Source of the DNA: Hyphomicrobiales bacterium
GTDB lineage: Bacteria; Pseudomonadota; Alphaproteobacteria; Rhizobiales; Beijerinckiaceae
NCBI GenBank assembly: GCA_900466745.1
Contig: UBNE01000004.1
Coordinates: forward strand, 381 to 64,380
Direction of reading: 5' to 3'
Length of the DNA stretch: 64,000 nucleotides
Shown here: positions 21,038 through 32,773 of the stretch, piece by piece
Layout of the letters: the number at the start of each line of letters is the position of its first letter
Position numbering within the stretch: position 1 is the first letter of the stretch
Notes under the pieces: model-generated
Told to the model about the DNA's origin: nothing
The model's input: only the letters and a program-made list of their open reading frames with translations
Databases searched by the model: none
Position numbers and translations under genes: made by a program

Positions 21038-21496
21038 TCAGGGCTCCCCGGCTCCGCGCCCGGCCTCGACGCCGATGCCGCGCTCCAGCGCGCCCAGCAG
21101 CCGGCCCGCATGCTCCGCATCCGGCCCCAGCGCCTGCAGGATCCTGGCCTCGAAGGCCAGCGCCCGCGGGACGATCTCGGCATAGCTCTTCCGCCCGAGG
21201 GGAGTCAGGCGCAGGATCTCCTCGCGGCGATCGTCGGGGCTTTCGCGCCGGGCCAGCCAGCGGCGCTCCTCGAGGGCGCGCACGGCGCGGCTGACCTTGG
21301 TCTTGTGCATCGCCGAATGCGCGCCGATGGCCTTGGCGCTCATCGCCTCGAACTGGCCGAGCGTCGCCAGCACCCGCCATTCCGGCACGGTCAGGTCGTG
21401 ATGCGGGCCGTAGACCGCGCGAAAGGCCTGCGAGACCGCGGCCGCGAGCCGGTTGAGCCGGTAGGGCAGGAATTCTTCGAGGGCGAGCTTGGTCAT
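21038..21496 (-). CDS. MarR-family transcriptional regulator
   Basis: A 152-aa full-length MarR protein. The winged helix is clear: MSAKAIGAHSAMHKTKVSRA as the recognition region, then RREsPDDRREEILRLT as the wing. N- and C-terminal helices form the dimer interface. The ATG at 21496 starts MTKLALEEFLPYRLNRLA. It is tail to tail with the Lrp gene, 7 bp apart. Related MarR proteins control aromatic degradation; a role in tyrosine or homogentisate metabolism is possible but unproven. Confidence 0.87.
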   Translation of the reverse strand: MTKLALEEFLPYRLNRLAAAVSQAFRAVYGPHHDLTVPEWRVLATLGQFEAMSAKAIGAHSAMHKTKVSRAVRALEERRWLARRESPDDRREEILRLTPLGRKSYAEIVPRALAFEARILQALGPDAEHAGRLLGALERGIGVEAGRGAGEP

Positions 21497-21663
21497 CGCC
21501 CGATGGTTACAGGATCGACGGTTACCGCCGCAACCATACCGCCGCTCCTCCTGTCCAGGAAACGCCGCGCCCGGGCGAAAAGCGACGATGCGGGCGCCGG
21601 CCGGCCCGTTTTCCCGCGTTGAAGGCTGGCCAAGCGGCCCCGGCTGCGGCACACCCGAATCCC

Positions 21664-23502
21664 ATGTCGCCCTCCCGCGAATCAGAAGCCCGCGCGATCC
21701 TGAAATCCGTGTGGGGCTATGACGATTTCCGCCCCGGCCAGTGGGAGGTGATCGCGGCCGCCCTCGACGGTCGCGACGTCTTCGCGGTGATGCCGACCGG
21801 CTCCGGCAAGTCGATGTGCTACCAGTTGCCGGCGCTGGTGGCGGGCGGGCTGACGCTCGTCGTCTCGCCGCTGATCGCGCTGATGCGCGACCAGGTCGGC
21901 CAGCTCCTCCGCGCCGGCGTGCCGGCCGCCTCGCTCAACTCGATGAACAGCGAGGAGGAGGCGGGCCAGGCCTGGGACAGGCTCAATTCCGGCGAGCTGC
22001 GGCTGCTCTTCGTCTCGCCGGAACGGCTGGCCGGCGACGGGCTGGTTTCCCGGCTGCGGCGGATCGGCGTGACCCGCCTCGCCATCGACGAGGCGCATTG
22101 CGTCTCGCAATGGGGCCACGACTTCCGCCCCGAATACCGCCTGCTCGCCAAGACGCGGGAGGCGCTGGGCGACGTCCCCGTCACCGCGCTGACCGCCACC
22201 GCCGACCGGCAGACCCAGGCCGACATCGCCCAGCAGCTCTTTCCGCAGCCGCCGCAGATGGTGGTGCATTCCTTCGACCGGCCGAATCTCAGGCTCGCCT
22301 TCGCGCCGAAGGAGCAGCCGCGCCGCCAGATCGACGATTTCCTGCGCCGGCACCGCGGCGGCTCCGGCATCGTCTACTGCTCCTCGCGCAGCAAGACGGA
22401 ACGCCTCGCAGCCGGACTCCGCGAAAAGGGCTGGAACGCGCTGCCCTACCATGCCGGGCTGGAGCAGGCGGAGCGCAACCGCAACCAGGACGTCTTCCTG
22501 CAGGAGGACGAGGTCGTCGTCTGCGCCACCATCGCCTTCGGCATGGGCATCAACAAGCCGGATGTGCGCTTCGTCGTCCATGCCGACATGCCGGGCTCGG
22601 TCGAGGGCTACTATCAGGAGATCGGCCGCGCCGGCCGCGACGGCCTGCCGGCCGACACGCTCACCCTCTACGGCGTCGACGACATGGCGCTGCGCCGCCG
22701 CCAGATCGACGAGAAGCCGGTCGACGACGAGCGCAAGCGCATCGAGCACAAGCGCCTCAACGCGATGATCGACCTGTGCGAGAACGCGCTCTGCCGGCGC
22801 AGCGCGCTGCTCGCCTATTTCGGCGAGGAGACGCCGCCCTGCCGGCACGGGCAGGCGCCGTTCCGCTGCGATCTCTGCGGCGCCGAGGCGCCGGCGCTGC
22901 AGGACGCGACGCTCGATGCGCGCAAGCTGCTCTCCGCCGTGATCCGCACCGGCCAGCGCTTCGGCGCCGGCCATCTCGCCGACATCCTGACCGGGACGGC
23001 GACGGAGGCGATCCGCCGCCAGAACCATGACGGGCTGAAGACCTTCGGCGTCGGCGCGGACAAGCCCAAGACCGCCTGGATGGGGCTTGCGCGCAAGCTC
23101 TTCGCCGCCGGCGCATTGGCCGAGGCGAGCAGCGAATTCGGCGGCTTCAGGCTGACGCCCAGGGGCGAGGAGATCCTGTTCGGTCGCGAGAGCATCGCGC
23201 TGCGGGCCGACCCCTTCGCCGAGCGCCGCTCCCGCCGTTCCGAGCGCGAGGCGTCCAGGGCCGACGGGCTCGACGAGGACACCGCGGCGCTGTTCGAGCA
23301 TCTGCGCAAGCTCAGGCTCCGGCTCGCCCGCGAAGAAGGCGTGGCGGCCTACATCATCTTCACCGACCGCACCCTGATCGCGATGGCGCGGGAGCGGCCG
23401 CTCGGCCTCGACGACATGCGGGCGATCGAAGGCGTCGGCGAGCGCAAGCTCGCGCAATATGGCGAGACCTTCCTGGCGGCGATCGCGGAGTTCCGGGGGT
23501 AA
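21664..23502 (+). CDS. recQ: RecQ, ATP-dependent DNA helicase
   Basis: A 612-aa superfamily 2 3'-5' DNA helicase for recombination and repair of stalled forks. Motif I is MPTGSGKSMCYQLPAL, motif II DEAH in AIDEAHCVSQWGHDFRPEY, and motif VI QEIGRAGRDG. The RecQ-Ct zinc-binding cysteines (CRRSALLAYFGEE ... CDLCG) follow, then a winged helix. A C-terminal HRDC domain (about residues 530-605) completes the usual layout. The ATG at 21664 is the start closest to the conserved region. Confidence 0.96.
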   Translation: MSPSRESEARAILKSVWGYDDFRPGQWEVIAAALDGRDVFAVMPTGSGKSMCYQLPALVAGGLTLVVSPLIALMRDQVGQLLRAGVPAASLNSMNSEEEAGQAWDRLNSGELRLLFVSPERLAGDGLVSRLRRIGVTRLAIDEAHCVSQWGHDFRPEYRLLAKTREALGDVPVTALTATADRQTQADIAQQLFPQPPQMVVHSFDRPNLRLAFAPKEQPRRQIDDFLRRHRGGSGIVYCSSRSKTERLAAGLREKGWNALPYHAGLEQAERNRNQDVFLQEDEVVVCATIAFGMGINKPDVRFVVHADMPGSVEGYYQEIGRAGRDGLPADTLTLYGVDDMALRRRQIDEKPVDDERKRIEHKRLNAMIDLCENALCRRSALLAYFGEETPPCRHGQAPFRCDLCGAEAPALQDATLDARKLLSAVIRTGQRFGAGHLADILTGTATEAIRRQNHDGLKTFGVGADKPKTAWMGLARKLFAAGALAEASSEFGGFRLTPRGEEILFGRESIALRADPFAERRSRRSEREASRADGLDEDTAALFEHLRKLRLRLAREEGVAAYIIFTDRTLIAMARERPLGLDDMRAIEGVGERKLAQYGETFLAAIAEFRG

Positions 23503-23521
23503 AACCCGCGAAAACCTCTCC

Positions 23522-23664
23522 GTCGTTCCGGGGCATGGCGAAGCCATGAGCCCGGAACCCATGAACACCGCGGCCCAGCGGAAAGCGATCCGCCTGAGCA
23601 GCTTCCTCGTCCAACCTCGTGTTCATGGGTTCCGGGCTCGCCGCTTCGCGGCGCCCCGGAATGA
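23522..23664. repeat. Intergenic inverted repeat, family D (GTTCCGGGGC type)
   Basis: Outer arms GTTCCGGGGC and GCCCCGGAATGAC flank a perfect 21-bp inverted pair at 23548-23568 and 23619-23639. The 143-bp element follows the recQ stop and could form a very stable cruciform or RNA hairpin. It probably terminates recQ transcription upstream of gyrB. Confidence 0.85.
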
Positions 23665-23705
23665 CCAGCGGTTCCGGCACCTCACGCACGCACGTACGCG
23701 GGCGC

Positions 23706-26229
<2,524 letters not shown>

Positions 26230-26313
26230 GCGGCGCTTCTCAGACCCTCAAGAAATCGGGACTCCGGAGCGCGGGCCGGCCAAGGCTGCGCAGGGCAGCC
26301 CGCGCCGATCCGG

Positions 26314-27447
26314 TCACGCGAACGATTCCTCCAGCATCCGGGCGTAGTCGTCAGCGGTCGCCGGGCGCGGATTCGTGGCGCTGGAGTGATCCAGAACCGC
26401 CGCCTCGGCGATCGACGGGAGGACGTCGCGCGGAACCCCCATCGCGGACAGCGAGCCCGGCATGCCCAGCCGGGCGACGAGCGCGGCGACCCATGCGGCG
26501 AGATCGGCGGTTTCGTCCAGCCCCAACGCCCGGCGGATGCGGGCGTATTTCGCCTCGGCCGAGGGCGCGTTGAAACGCAGCACGGCGGGCAGCAGAACCG
26601 CATTCAGCGTGCCGTGATGCAGCGAGACCTGCTTCAGCCCGCCCAGCGGGTGGGACAGAGCATGCACCGCGCCGAGCCCCTTCTGGAAGGTCAGGCCGCC
26701 CTGGAGCGCCGCCATCAGCATCTCCTTGCGCGCTGCGCGGTCGCCGCCATCGGCGACCGCGCGCTCGATATGGGCGACCGCCCGCACCAGCCCGTCGAGC
26801 GCGATCGCCTCGGCAGGGGGATTCTCGCGCGGGCTCAGATAGGTCTCGATGCAATGGGTGATCGCGTCCATACCGGTCGCCGCCGTCAGCCAGGAGGGCA
26901 TGCCGAGCGTCAGGTCGGGGTCGCAGATCGCGAGGCGCGGGATCAGATGCGGCGAGATGAAGCCGAGCTTGCGGCCGTCATCGAGGGTGATCAGCGCGGC
27001 GCGGCCGACCTCGGAGCCGGTGCCGGCCGTGGTCGGAATCGCGATCACCGGCGCGACCGCCGCCGTGATCTTCGGCAGGCCGCCCAGAATGGCCGCATAA
27101 TCCGCCAGCGGGCCGGAATGGGTCGCCAGCAGAGCGACGCCCTTGGCGAGATCGATCGGGGAGCCGCCGCCGATCGCGATCAGCCCGTCGCATCCCTGCG
27201 CGCGATAGACTGCCAGGGCCGCGCTCACGGCCGCCTCGGTGGGATTCGTCGGCGTCCCGTCGAAGACCGGGGCACCGGCGAGCGCCGCGGCAGCCTTCGT
27301 CACCGCAGCGACGAGGCCGGCGGCGATTACGCCCTTGTCGGCGATGATCAGCGGCTTGCGGATGCCGAGACCGGCCAGATCCGCTTCGAGGCCGGCGACC
27401 TCGCCGTGACCGAACTTCACATTCGTCAGATAGCTGATCAACGCCAT
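26314..27447 (-). CDS. Iron-containing (group III) alcohol dehydrogenase
   Basis: A 377-aa NAD(P)-dependent Fe-ADH family protein. It has the nucleotide-binding GGGSPIDLAKG, the GTGSEVGRAAL segment and the iron ligands in MDAITHCIETY, HALSHPLGG and HHGTLNAVLLP. The family covers butanol/propanediol-type dehydrogenases and maleylacetate reductases; the substrate is not decidable. It starts at 27447 and diverges from a FadR-type GntR regulator 133 bp away, with a 20-bp dyad between them. That regulator is the likely controller. Confidence 0.88.
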   Translation of the reverse strand: MALISYLTNVKFGHGEVAGLEADLAGLGIRKPLIIADKGVIAAGLVAAVTKAAAALAGAPVFDGTPTNPTEAAVSAALAVYRAQGCDGLIAIGGGSPIDLAKGVALLATHSGPLADYAAILGGLPKITAAVAPVIAIPTTAGTGSEVGRAALITLDDGRKLGFISPHLIPRLAICDPDLTLGMPSWLTAATGMDAITHCIETYLSPRENPPAEAIALDGLVRAVAHIERAVADGGDRAARKEMLMAALQGGLTFQKGLGAVHALSHPLGGLKQVSLHHGTLNAVLLPAVLRFNAPSAEAKYARIRRALGLDETADLAAWVAALVARLGMPGSLSAMGVPRDVLPSIAEAAVLDHSSATNPRPATADDYARMLEESFA

Positions 27448-27502
27448 GGCGCCCCTCCTCGTCCCGCGCCCGGCGAGACCCGGTTCTGTCGACCGGCCAT
27501 CG

Positions 27503-27522
27503 TGGCCAGACCGGTATGACCA
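27503..27522. promoter_or_regulatory. Candidate GntR/FadR-type operator
   Basis: TGGCCAGACCGGTATGACCA is a dyad with 8 of 10 positions matched between arms. It contains GGTATGACC, close to the GT-N(3)-AC cores bound by FadR-subfamily GntR proteins. It lies mid-way between the divergent alcohol dehydrogenase and GntR genes, so one site could control both. Confidence 0.55.
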
Positions 27523-27579
27523 GACGATAGACGAGCGGTTGTGCTACGGTCAATCGGGAGCCGCCGGCGGGAGCCATCG

Positions 27580-28281
27580 ATGCTGATTGAGAAGGAGCGC
27601 AGGCCTGTCGCGATGGAGCTGGTCCGCCAGATCCAGCGGCTCATGGCCGAGCAAGGGCTGAAGCCCGGCGACAGGGTTCCGCCGCAGCGGGAGCTGGCGG
27701 CGACCTTCGGCGCCAGCCGCCCGACCGTCCGGGAAGCCGTGCTGCAGCTCGAAGCCATGGGACTGATCCGCGTCGAGCCGGCGCGCGGAGCCTATGTCAC
27801 CGAGGCCTTCGGCCGCCCGGCCGTCAATGTCAGCGAATGGAGCTTCGCCGAGCGCTTTTCCCAGGTCGAGATCTATCAACTGCGCTTCGCGCTGGAGAGC
27901 TTCACCATCCGGCTGGCGGCGCGGAACATCGCGAACGACGACCTGCAGCGCCTGACGGCGCTCAACGAAGCCATGCATGCGGCCATCGAGGACGGCCGCT
28001 ATCGCGATGCGATGGCGAGCGATTTCAATTTCCACCTCGCCATCGCCGAGATCGCCGGCAACCGGGCGATCCGCGACATCCTGGCGCTGTACCGGCCCAT
28101 CATCACGCAGACGCAGCGGCCGCCCATCGCCGAACCGCAGCGGCTGGGCGAGGCCTATCGCGAGCACGGCTCGATCCTGCGCGCGCTGAGCCATCGCGAC
28201 GGCGAGACCGCCGCGGTCGCGATGCGCCACCATATCCTCCAGTCCACCGACCGGATGGATGTGGCCTTCATCGCCGGCTAA
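27580..28281 (+). CDS. GntR-family (FadR/FCD) transcriptional regulator
   Basis: A 233-aa regulator. The N-terminal GntR winged helix includes PPQRELAATFGASRPTVREAVLQLE. The C-terminal FCD all-helical ligand domain contains the metal/acid-binding pattern DFNFHLAIAEIAGN and a late MRHHI. I chose the ATG at 27580 (GGGAG about 9 bp upstream) rather than the upstream GTG at 27541. It is divergent from the iron alcohol dehydrogenase and probably represses it until an organic acid or alcohol-derived metabolite binds (inference). Confidence 0.88.
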   Translation: MLIEKERRPVAMELVRQIQRLMAEQGLKPGDRVPPQRELAATFGASRPTVREAVLQLEAMGLIRVEPARGAYVTEAFGRPAVNVSEWSFAERFSQVEIYQLRFALESFTIRLAARNIANDDLQRLTALNEAMHAAIEDGRYRDAMASDFNFHLAIAEIAGNRAIRDILALYRPIITQTQRPPIAEPQRLGEAYREHGSILRALSHRDGETAAVAMRHHILQSTDRMDVAFIAG

Positions 28282-28397
28282 TCAATCCACCCTGCGGTCC
28301 GCCGTCCTGATCGCTCGGCGGCCTGCCCTGGACCGATCGAAGATCGGACAGGAGGATTCCCTCGGGGATGCCCCGCTTCTCCAGAACGCAGCAGGCC

Positions 28398-30176
28398 CTA
28401 AGCCAGGGGCCCCGGCTTGGCGAGATAGCGTTCCCGGATCGCCTTGGCGGACCAGTAGGTCAGCGCCGCCACCAGCCCGGTCGGGTTGTAGCCCAGCCCC
28501 TGCGGGAAGGCGGAAGCGCCGGGCACGAAGACGTTGTGGACGTCCCAGCTCTGGAGATAGCGGTTGATCGCGCTCGTCCTCCGGTCCGCGCCCATGATGG
28601 CGCCGCCGTTCAGATGGGTGGTCTGGTAGCTCGTCGTATCGAAGTGGTCGCCGAAGTTCTTGACGTAGACGCGCAGCGCCTTCGGGCCCATCGCCTGCGC
28701 GACCGCCCGCATCTTCTCGGCCATGAACCGCGTCATGCGGATGTCGTTGTCCTTCCAGTCGAGCGTCATGCGCAGCAGAGGCCGGCCATAGGCGTCGCGA
28801 TAGGTCGGGTCGAGGCTGAGATAGTTGTCGCGATAGCTCATATGGGCGCCATGCGCGTCCATCGAGACGGTGTGGGTGTAGTATTCGGCCACGGCCTGCT
28901 TCCAGGCGCTGCCCCAGCCGGGCACGCCTTCCGGCAGGGCGATGCCGCTGATCGGCTTGACGCCGGCCTGGTTGACCCACATCGGCGAGCCGCCGACGAA
29001 GCCGGCCGGCCCGTGGTCGAAATTATCGGCGTTGAAGTCGTCGATGGCGATGCCGTTGCCGCCGGCGCCGATGAAGGGATTGGCGTGCACCTCGCCGGAG
29101 AAGAAGGCCTTGATCGTCGCCATGTTCTGATAGGCGAAATTGCGCCCGACCGTGCCCTGCCCGCTCGCCGGATCATAGGGCTCGCCGATGCCGGAAAGCA
29201 GCATCAGCCGGACATTGTGGAACTGGAAGGCCGAGAGGATGACAATGTCGGCCGGCTGCGCGACCTCGCGCCCCTGCGCGTCGACATAGGTGACGCCGGT
29301 GGCGGTGCGGCGGTCGGCGCTCAGATCAACCTGCAGCACATGCGCCTGCGTCCTCAGCGCGAACAGGGGCGACTGCCGCAGCGCCGGCAGGATGTTCACG
29401 TTCGGCGAGGCCTTGGAGTAGTTGTAGCAGACATAGCCGCTGCAATAGCCGCAGAAATTGCACGGCCCCATCTGGCAGCCATAGGGGTTGCTGTAAGGGC
29501 CGGAGGCGTTCGCGGAAGGCAGGTCATAGGGGTGGTAGCCGAGCTCGGCCGCGGCCTTGCCGAAGCGCTGCGCCGATATGGGCCGCATCTGAGCCGGCAA
29601 AGGAAAATCGTTCGAGCGGTCCGGAGCGAAGGGGTTGCCGCCCTTGTCGGCGCCGACGACCTGGCCCTTCACGCTCCAGGCCGTGCCGGAGGTGCCGAAG
29701 ACCTTCTCCGCGAAATCGAAATGCGGCTCCAGCTCCTCGTAGCTGACGCCGAAATCCTGGATCGTCATGCCGTCCGGCAGGAAGCCCTTGCCGTAGCGCT
29801 CCTCGTAATGGCTGCGCAGGCGCAACTCGACGGGATCGACCCGGAAATGCACCCCGGACCAGTGCAGCCCCGCTCCGCCGACGCCGTCGCCGGGCAGGAA
29901 GGCGCCGAGCTGGCGATAGGGCAGCGCGGTGTCGTCGAGGCCGTGGCGGATGGTGACGGTCTCGCGCGAGAGATCCTGGAACAGCTTCTTGCGGATGTTG
30001 TAGGTCAGCTCGTCGAGCACCTTGGGATAGGCGCCGTCGGGCTGGGTGTCCCGGGCCGGGCCGCGCTCGAGCGCGACGACGCGCAGGCCGGCCTCGGTCA
30101 GCTCCTTGGCCATGATCGCGCCGGCCCAGCCGAAGCCGACGATCACGACATCGGTCTTGTTCATCCGGGTCGCCAT
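28398..30176 (-). CDS. GMC-family FAD dehydrogenase, large subunit
   Basis: A 592-aa flavoprotein of the GMC oxidoreductase type found as the large subunit of periplasmic gluconate 2-dehydrogenase and related sugar/polyol dehydrogenases. The FAD-binding motif VGFGWAGAIMAKELT is at the N-terminus, and conserved GMC segments THLNGGAIMG and GYNPTGLVAALTYW close the protein. A Cys-rich patch (GPCNFCGYCSGYVCYN) is typical of this subgroup. It has no signal peptide. It begins 1 bp after the Tat-bearing subunit-3 gene and probably crosses the membrane as a complex with it. Confidence 0.9.
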   Translation of the reverse strand: MATRMNKTDVVIVGFGWAGAIMAKELTEAGLRVVALERGPARDTQPDGAYPKVLDELTYNIRKKLFQDLSRETVTIRHGLDDTALPYRQLGAFLPGDGVGGAGLHWSGVHFRVDPVELRLRSHYEERYGKGFLPDGMTIQDFGVSYEELEPHFDFAEKVFGTSGTAWSVKGQVVGADKGGNPFAPDRSNDFPLPAQMRPISAQRFGKAAAELGYHPYDLPSANASGPYSNPYGCQMGPCNFCGYCSGYVCYNYSKASPNVNILPALRQSPLFALRTQAHVLQVDLSADRRTATGVTYVDAQGREVAQPADIVILSAFQFHNVRLMLLSGIGEPYDPASGQGTVGRNFAYQNMATIKAFFSGEVHANPFIGAGGNGIAIDDFNADNFDHGPAGFVGGSPMWVNQAGVKPISGIALPEGVPGWGSAWKQAVAEYYTHTVSMDAHGAHMSYRDNYLSLDPTYRDAYGRPLLRMTLDWKDNDIRMTRFMAEKMRAVAQAMGPKALRVYVKNFGDHFDTTSYQTTHLNGGAIMGADRRTSAINRYLQSWDVHNVFVPGASAFPQGLGYNPTGLVAALTYWSAKAIRERYLAKPGPLA

Positions 30177-30177
30177 C

Positions 30178-30867
30178 TCAGCCTCGCTGCCCGCTCAGGG
30201 ATACGGGCGGCAGGGGATAGGCAACGTCGCGCTCGACCCAGTCCATGAAATCGGCGCGCGCGCCGGGAAAGCCGATCAGCTTCCAGCCGGCCAGCCCGCG
30301 ATTGCCGCCATGGACCGGGTCGCTGAAGAAGCCCTCCCGCACATTGCCCAGCAGCATGGCGAAGAAGATCGCGGCCGGAACCTGCTCGAAGCGGGCCTTG
30401 CCGCTTTCGAAGGCCTGCAGCACGCCGTCCTGCGCCGCCGGGTCGAGCTCGGCGAAGACCCTGCCGTGCCGGTCCTGCGTCCAGCCATCGGCGGCGGCGA
30501 TGCCGAGCCGGTAGACGTCGCGCGGCGTCAGGCGCATCTGCCATCCCAGCGTCGGCGGCGCATCCGGCACGAAGGGCCCCTGCATGTACCAGAGCCGCCC
30601 CTCCGCCCAGGGGGTCGCCATCTGGCGGTCGATGAACTCCGGCACGCCGGCTTCCAGCGCGCCGGGCCCGAGCGCGTCGGCCGGGATCAGCCGCGCCGCC
30701 GCGGCGCGCAGGAAAGCCCATTCGGACGCGCTGAAGAAGGTCGGGCGGTCATCGGCGGACGGCGCCTGCCCGCTCGCCGGTGCGCCCGCGGCCGCCAGCG
30801 CCGGGACGGCGACCGCCGACCATTGCAGGAAGCGGCGGCGGGAGGTGAAGGACGGGTCATCGGGCAT
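30178..30867 (-). CDS. Gluconate 2-dehydrogenase subunit 3-like protein (Tat signal)
   Basis: A 229-aa small subunit of the GMC dehydrogenase complex. The N-terminus carries a twin-arginine motif (SRRRFLQWS) followed by a hydrophobic stretch and an alanine-rich cleavage region. The mature part shows the subunit-3 pattern SASEWAFLRAAAARLIP. The start at 30867 overlaps the end of the cytochrome gene by 11 bp, and its stop is 1 bp from the GMC gene, so the three are translationally linked. It likely supplies the export signal for the flavoprotein. Confidence 0.88.
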   Translation of the reverse strand: MPDDPSFTSRRRFLQWSAVAVPALAAAGAPASGQAPSADDRPTFFSASEWAFLRAAAARLIPADALGPGALEAGVPEFIDRQMATPWAEGRLWYMQGPFVPDAPPTLGWQMRLTPRDVYRLGIAAADGWTQDRHGRVFAELDPAAQDGVLQAFESGKARFEQVPAAIFFAMLLGNVREGFFSDPVHGGNRGLAGWKLIGFPGARADFMDWVERDVAYPLPPVSLSGQRG

Positions 30868-32242
30868 GCGCTGCCTCCTCGCTCGCGTGATTTTCACCGG
30901 GCATTTCGGCCCGGATGCGCGCCACCAGGCCGCTCGCCACCGGCGGCGCCTGGTTGCCCCATTGGCTGCGCAGATAGCTGGCGAGCGCGGCGACCTCCGC
31001 ATCGCCCAGCCGCCAGCCGAAGCCCGGCATGCCGAGCGCGGAAGGCGCGGCGACGGTGGCCGGCATGCTGCTTCCGCCGAGGATCAGCCGCACCAGCGAA
31101 TCGGGCTCGCGCGCCAGCACGGTCGGGTTGCCGGCGATCGCCGGGAAGACGCGGCTGTAGCCTTTGGCGTCGGTGCGGTGGCAGCCGGCGCAGTTGTCGA
31201 CATAGAGCTCGGCGCCGCGGCTGTCGTTGATGCCGGCCTGCAGGGCTTTGGCGGTCGCGTCGTTTGCCGCGAAGCCGGGCCCGGCGCCCGGCACGGGCGG
31301 CAGCGTCTTCAGATAGGCGGCGATGGCGTGCAGATCGGCATCGGCGAGATGCTGCATGCTGTGGACCGTGACGTCCGCCATCGGGCTGCCGACGACCGCG
31401 GCATGCGGATTGCGGCCGGTCCGCAGCGTCTCGACGATGTCCTGCTCGCTCCAGCGGCCGAGCCCGTCCGCCGGATTGCCGCGCAGGTTGATCGCGTTCC
31501 AGCCGTCGATGATCTGGTTGCCGGCGAGATATTGCGCACCGCTCTCGTCGAGCGCCCGCTCCTGCAAGGTGAGCGCGCGCGGCGTATGGCAGCTTCCGCA
31601 ATGGCCGGCGCCCTGCACCAGATAGGCGCCGCGCGCGACCCGCTCGTCGGGATAGCGCTTCGGGTCGAAGGCCACGGCATCGGGGCTCGGGGCGAAGGTC
31701 TTGCGCCAGAGCGCCAGCGGCCAGCGCATCGACAGCGGCCAGGGGATGTCGGGGCTGCGGTCGGCTTGCGCGACGGGGACGACGCCGTGCAGGAAATAGG
31801 CGTAGAGCGCGCGCACATCCTCGTCGGTCAGCCGCGCATAGGACGGGAAGGGCATCGCCGGGTACAGGCTCGCCCCGTCGGCGCGGATGCCGTGGCGCAA
31901 GGCCCGGTCGAACTGGTCGAGGCTGTAGCCGCCGATGCCGGTCCGCCGGTCCGGGGTGATGTTGGTGCTGTAGATGGCGCCGATGGGCGAGGCGAGGGCG
32001 AGGCCGCCGGCGAAGGGCTTGCCGCCCGGAGCCGTGTGGCAGGCGGTGCAGTCCCCGGCGAGGGCGAGATAGCGCCCCCGCTCGATCAGCGCCGCATCCG
32101 CCGCGGAGGCGGGCGCCGCGATGGCGCGGGTGTGCGTCGGCCAGAAGGCGTAGCCCAGCACCGCGAGGAAGCCCAGCGCTCCCAGGACGACAAGCCCGAT
32201 CAGCAGTCTCTTCAGGCGTTGCAGGGGCCAACGGCGCTTCAT
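30857..32242 (-). CDS. Tri-haem membrane-anchored cytochrome c
   Basis: A 461-aa electron-transfer subunit with three c-type haem motifs: CTACH, CGSCH and CAGCH. An N-terminal hydrophobic segment (LLIGLVVLGALGFLAVLGYAF) anchors it facing the periplasm. This tri-haem architecture is known from the cytochrome subunits of gluconate, sorbitol and alcohol dehydrogenases, which pass electrons to ubiquinone. The start MKRRWPLQRLK at 32242 is preferred; the frame continues upstream without family similarity. It is first in the operon cytochrome-subunit 3-GMC. Confidence 0.92.
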   Translation of the reverse strand: MKRRWPLQRLKRLLIGLVVLGALGFLAVLGYAFWPTHTRAIAAPASAADAALIERGRYLALAGDCTACHTAPGGKPFAGGLALASPIGAIYSTNITPDRRTGIGGYSLDQFDRALRHGIRADGASLYPAMPFPSYARLTDEDVRALYAYFLHGVVPVAQADRSPDIPWPLSMRWPLALWRKTFAPSPDAVAFDPKRYPDERVARGAYLVQGAGHCGSCHTPRALTLQERALDESGAQYLAGNQIIDGWNAINLRGNPADGLGRWSEQDIVETLRTGRNPHAAVVGSPMADVTVHSMQHLADADLHAIAAYLKTLPPVPGAGPGFAANDATAKALQAGINDSRGAELYVDNCAGCHRTDAKGYSRVFPAIAGNPTVLAREPDSLVRLILGGSSMPATVAAPSALGMPGFGWRLGDAEVAALASYLRSQWGNQAPPVASGLVARIRAEMPGENHASEEAAHAR

Positions 32243-32773
32243 GCCAGCATCTCCCGGACCAGCGGCATCATCTCGGCAGCAAGGCATGCAGCGCGGCCCG
32301 CTCGCCGGGCCGGACCCGCGGGCGCTCGACCTTGTCGGATGCGATCGCGAATTCGCTCTTGCGAGGCGCGCCGCTCGACAGGCCGATGATCTGCTGATCG
32401 ACATGGAAATGGCCGCTTCCGGCCGAATAGCGGTTGCAGTCGCGGGAAAAGCCGCGGGACAGCGCGCCGAACTGGAGGAAACGCGGCGCGCAGGGCGAGC
32501 TGAATTCCGGGAAGAGCGGATTCGGCAATGATGAGGTCCTCGTCATGCGCCGCACCGCAAGCATCGAACCATTCCGTTCACCGCTTTCCGCATCGCTTTG
32601 CCGCATCGCTCGGTAAGTCGTTTCGGGCGCTTTTGTTCCGGATGCCGGCGAGGCGGTCAGTCGGCCGGCGCCGCCGATCGCTGCGAGCGCTCCTCGCCGC
32701 CCCTCCGGCCCGGCATGCGGCCTGCGTCACCGGAGCGCTTCCGAGGCCGCGGGATCGGCGCTATCCTGGCATC
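32243..32773. other. Gene-poor upstream region of the GMC operon
   Basis: About 530 bp lie between the divergent cytochrome c gene and a small membrane-protein gene. Several short open frames exist on both strands, none with recognisable domains or a good ribosome binding site. It must contain the operon promoter. I see no repeat, dyad or sigma-EcfG-type motif in it. Confidence 0.5.

Noticed and set aside
32268-32606. A 112-aa minus-strand open frame upstream of the cytochrome c gene, possibly a gene remnant
   Set aside because: No recognisable domain, no good ribosome binding site, and competing frames on the other strand look equally good.
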